Assembly (NCBI GenBank): GCA_003498085.1
Contig: DNCM01000081.1
Span: forward strand, 1-14,391
Reading direction: 5' to 3'
DNA: 14,391 nucleotides
Source: a bacterium
GTDB taxonomy: Bacteria > UBA9089 > UBA9088
The notes beneath the pieces are model-generated. The model searched no databases and was not told the DNA's origin. It saw nothing but the letters and a program-made list of their open reading frames with translations. Positions 14,285 to 14,391 of this stretch are shown one piece after another. The translations under genes were made by a program, and so were the position numbers. Numbering within the stretch: the first letter of the stretch is position 1; every line of letters starts with the position of its first letter.

Positions 14285-14391
14285 TTGTTTCAGTATTTAG
14301 AAGAATTCAAACTTTCATATGGCAAAGAGTTTAAAGATAAGAGATTAGGTATTACAGGGTGCAGAGATTTCCAAGGTAGCTCAAATTGCTA
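14285..14391 (+). other. Possible frameshifted helix-turn-helix gene fragment, cut by the window end
   Basis: On the plus strand one frame is open from well before 14285 to the window end and encodes YLEEFKLSYGKEFKDKRL before losing any familiar character. One frame over, from 14349, the sequence reads VLQGAEISKVAQIA, which resembles the start of a helix-turn-helix of transposases and regulators. Joining the two parts requires a +1 shift near 14346, next to an in-frame TAG at 14346-14348. There is no ATG or clear ribosome-binding site. This could be the broken 5' end of a transposase-like gene, or chance. Confidence 0.25.

Overview
The window is an AT-rich stretch of bacterial chromosome with two transcription blocks that converge near position 6830-6895. 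The lineage appears to be diderm: there is an outer-membrane PorV-like beta-barrel, a secreted multidomain protein with a type IX-style or FlgD-like C-terminal tail, a MotB with an OmpA-like domain, and an MltG transglycosylase. PorV-like proteins, lamin-tail and Ig-like surface proteins and bifunctional-nuclease (BFN) genes together are common in uncultured candidate phyla (for example WOR-3, Omnitrophota or Desantisbacteria-type genomes). The sequence alone does not fix the phylum, and this placement is inference.

Left block (+ strand). The window opens inside the 3' end of a tRNA or tmRNA gene (1-22). It is followed by rho (67-1326) and hppA, a full-length membrane H+-pyrophosphatase (1352-3562). 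Next is an unusual 388-residue protein (3623-4789) with a CheY-like receiver domain fused to an unrecognised, cysteine-containing C-terminal domain. After it lies a second, truncated copy of the last ~150 codons of hppA (4783-5280), then motA (5287-6069) and motB (6073-6828). The receiver gene is therefore bracketed by ~450-bp direct repeats of the hppA 3' end. This is the most unusual structural feature of the window. The ribosome-binding site of motA lies inside the truncated copy.

Right block (- strand, read from 14092 down to 6896). A tightly packed series runs: secreted lamin-tail/Ig-like protein, PorV-like barrel, single-domain response regulator, BFN-domain nuclease, mltG, thiL, tsaE and tRNA-Gln(UUG). 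Neighbouring genes overlap or are separated by at most 15 bases, so one long polycistronic transcript is likely, with the tRNA cut from its 3' end. Upstream of the first gene are a consensus-like promoter (14128-14157) and a perfect 9+9 palindrome (14113-14133) that overlaps the -10 box and expected start site. The palindrome is a good candidate operator.

Functional themes. HppA uses pyrophosphate to build an ion gradient and MotAB uses such a gradient to turn a flagellum, so the left block links energy conservation and motility. The right block combines an exported surface protein with a probable outer-membrane export or assembly partner, followed by housekeeping genes for peptidoglycan, thiamine and tRNA modification. 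At the far right edge (14285-14391) there are hints of a frameshifted helix-turn-helix gene on the + strand, cut by the window end. No CRISPR array, complete insertion sequence or origin is visible.
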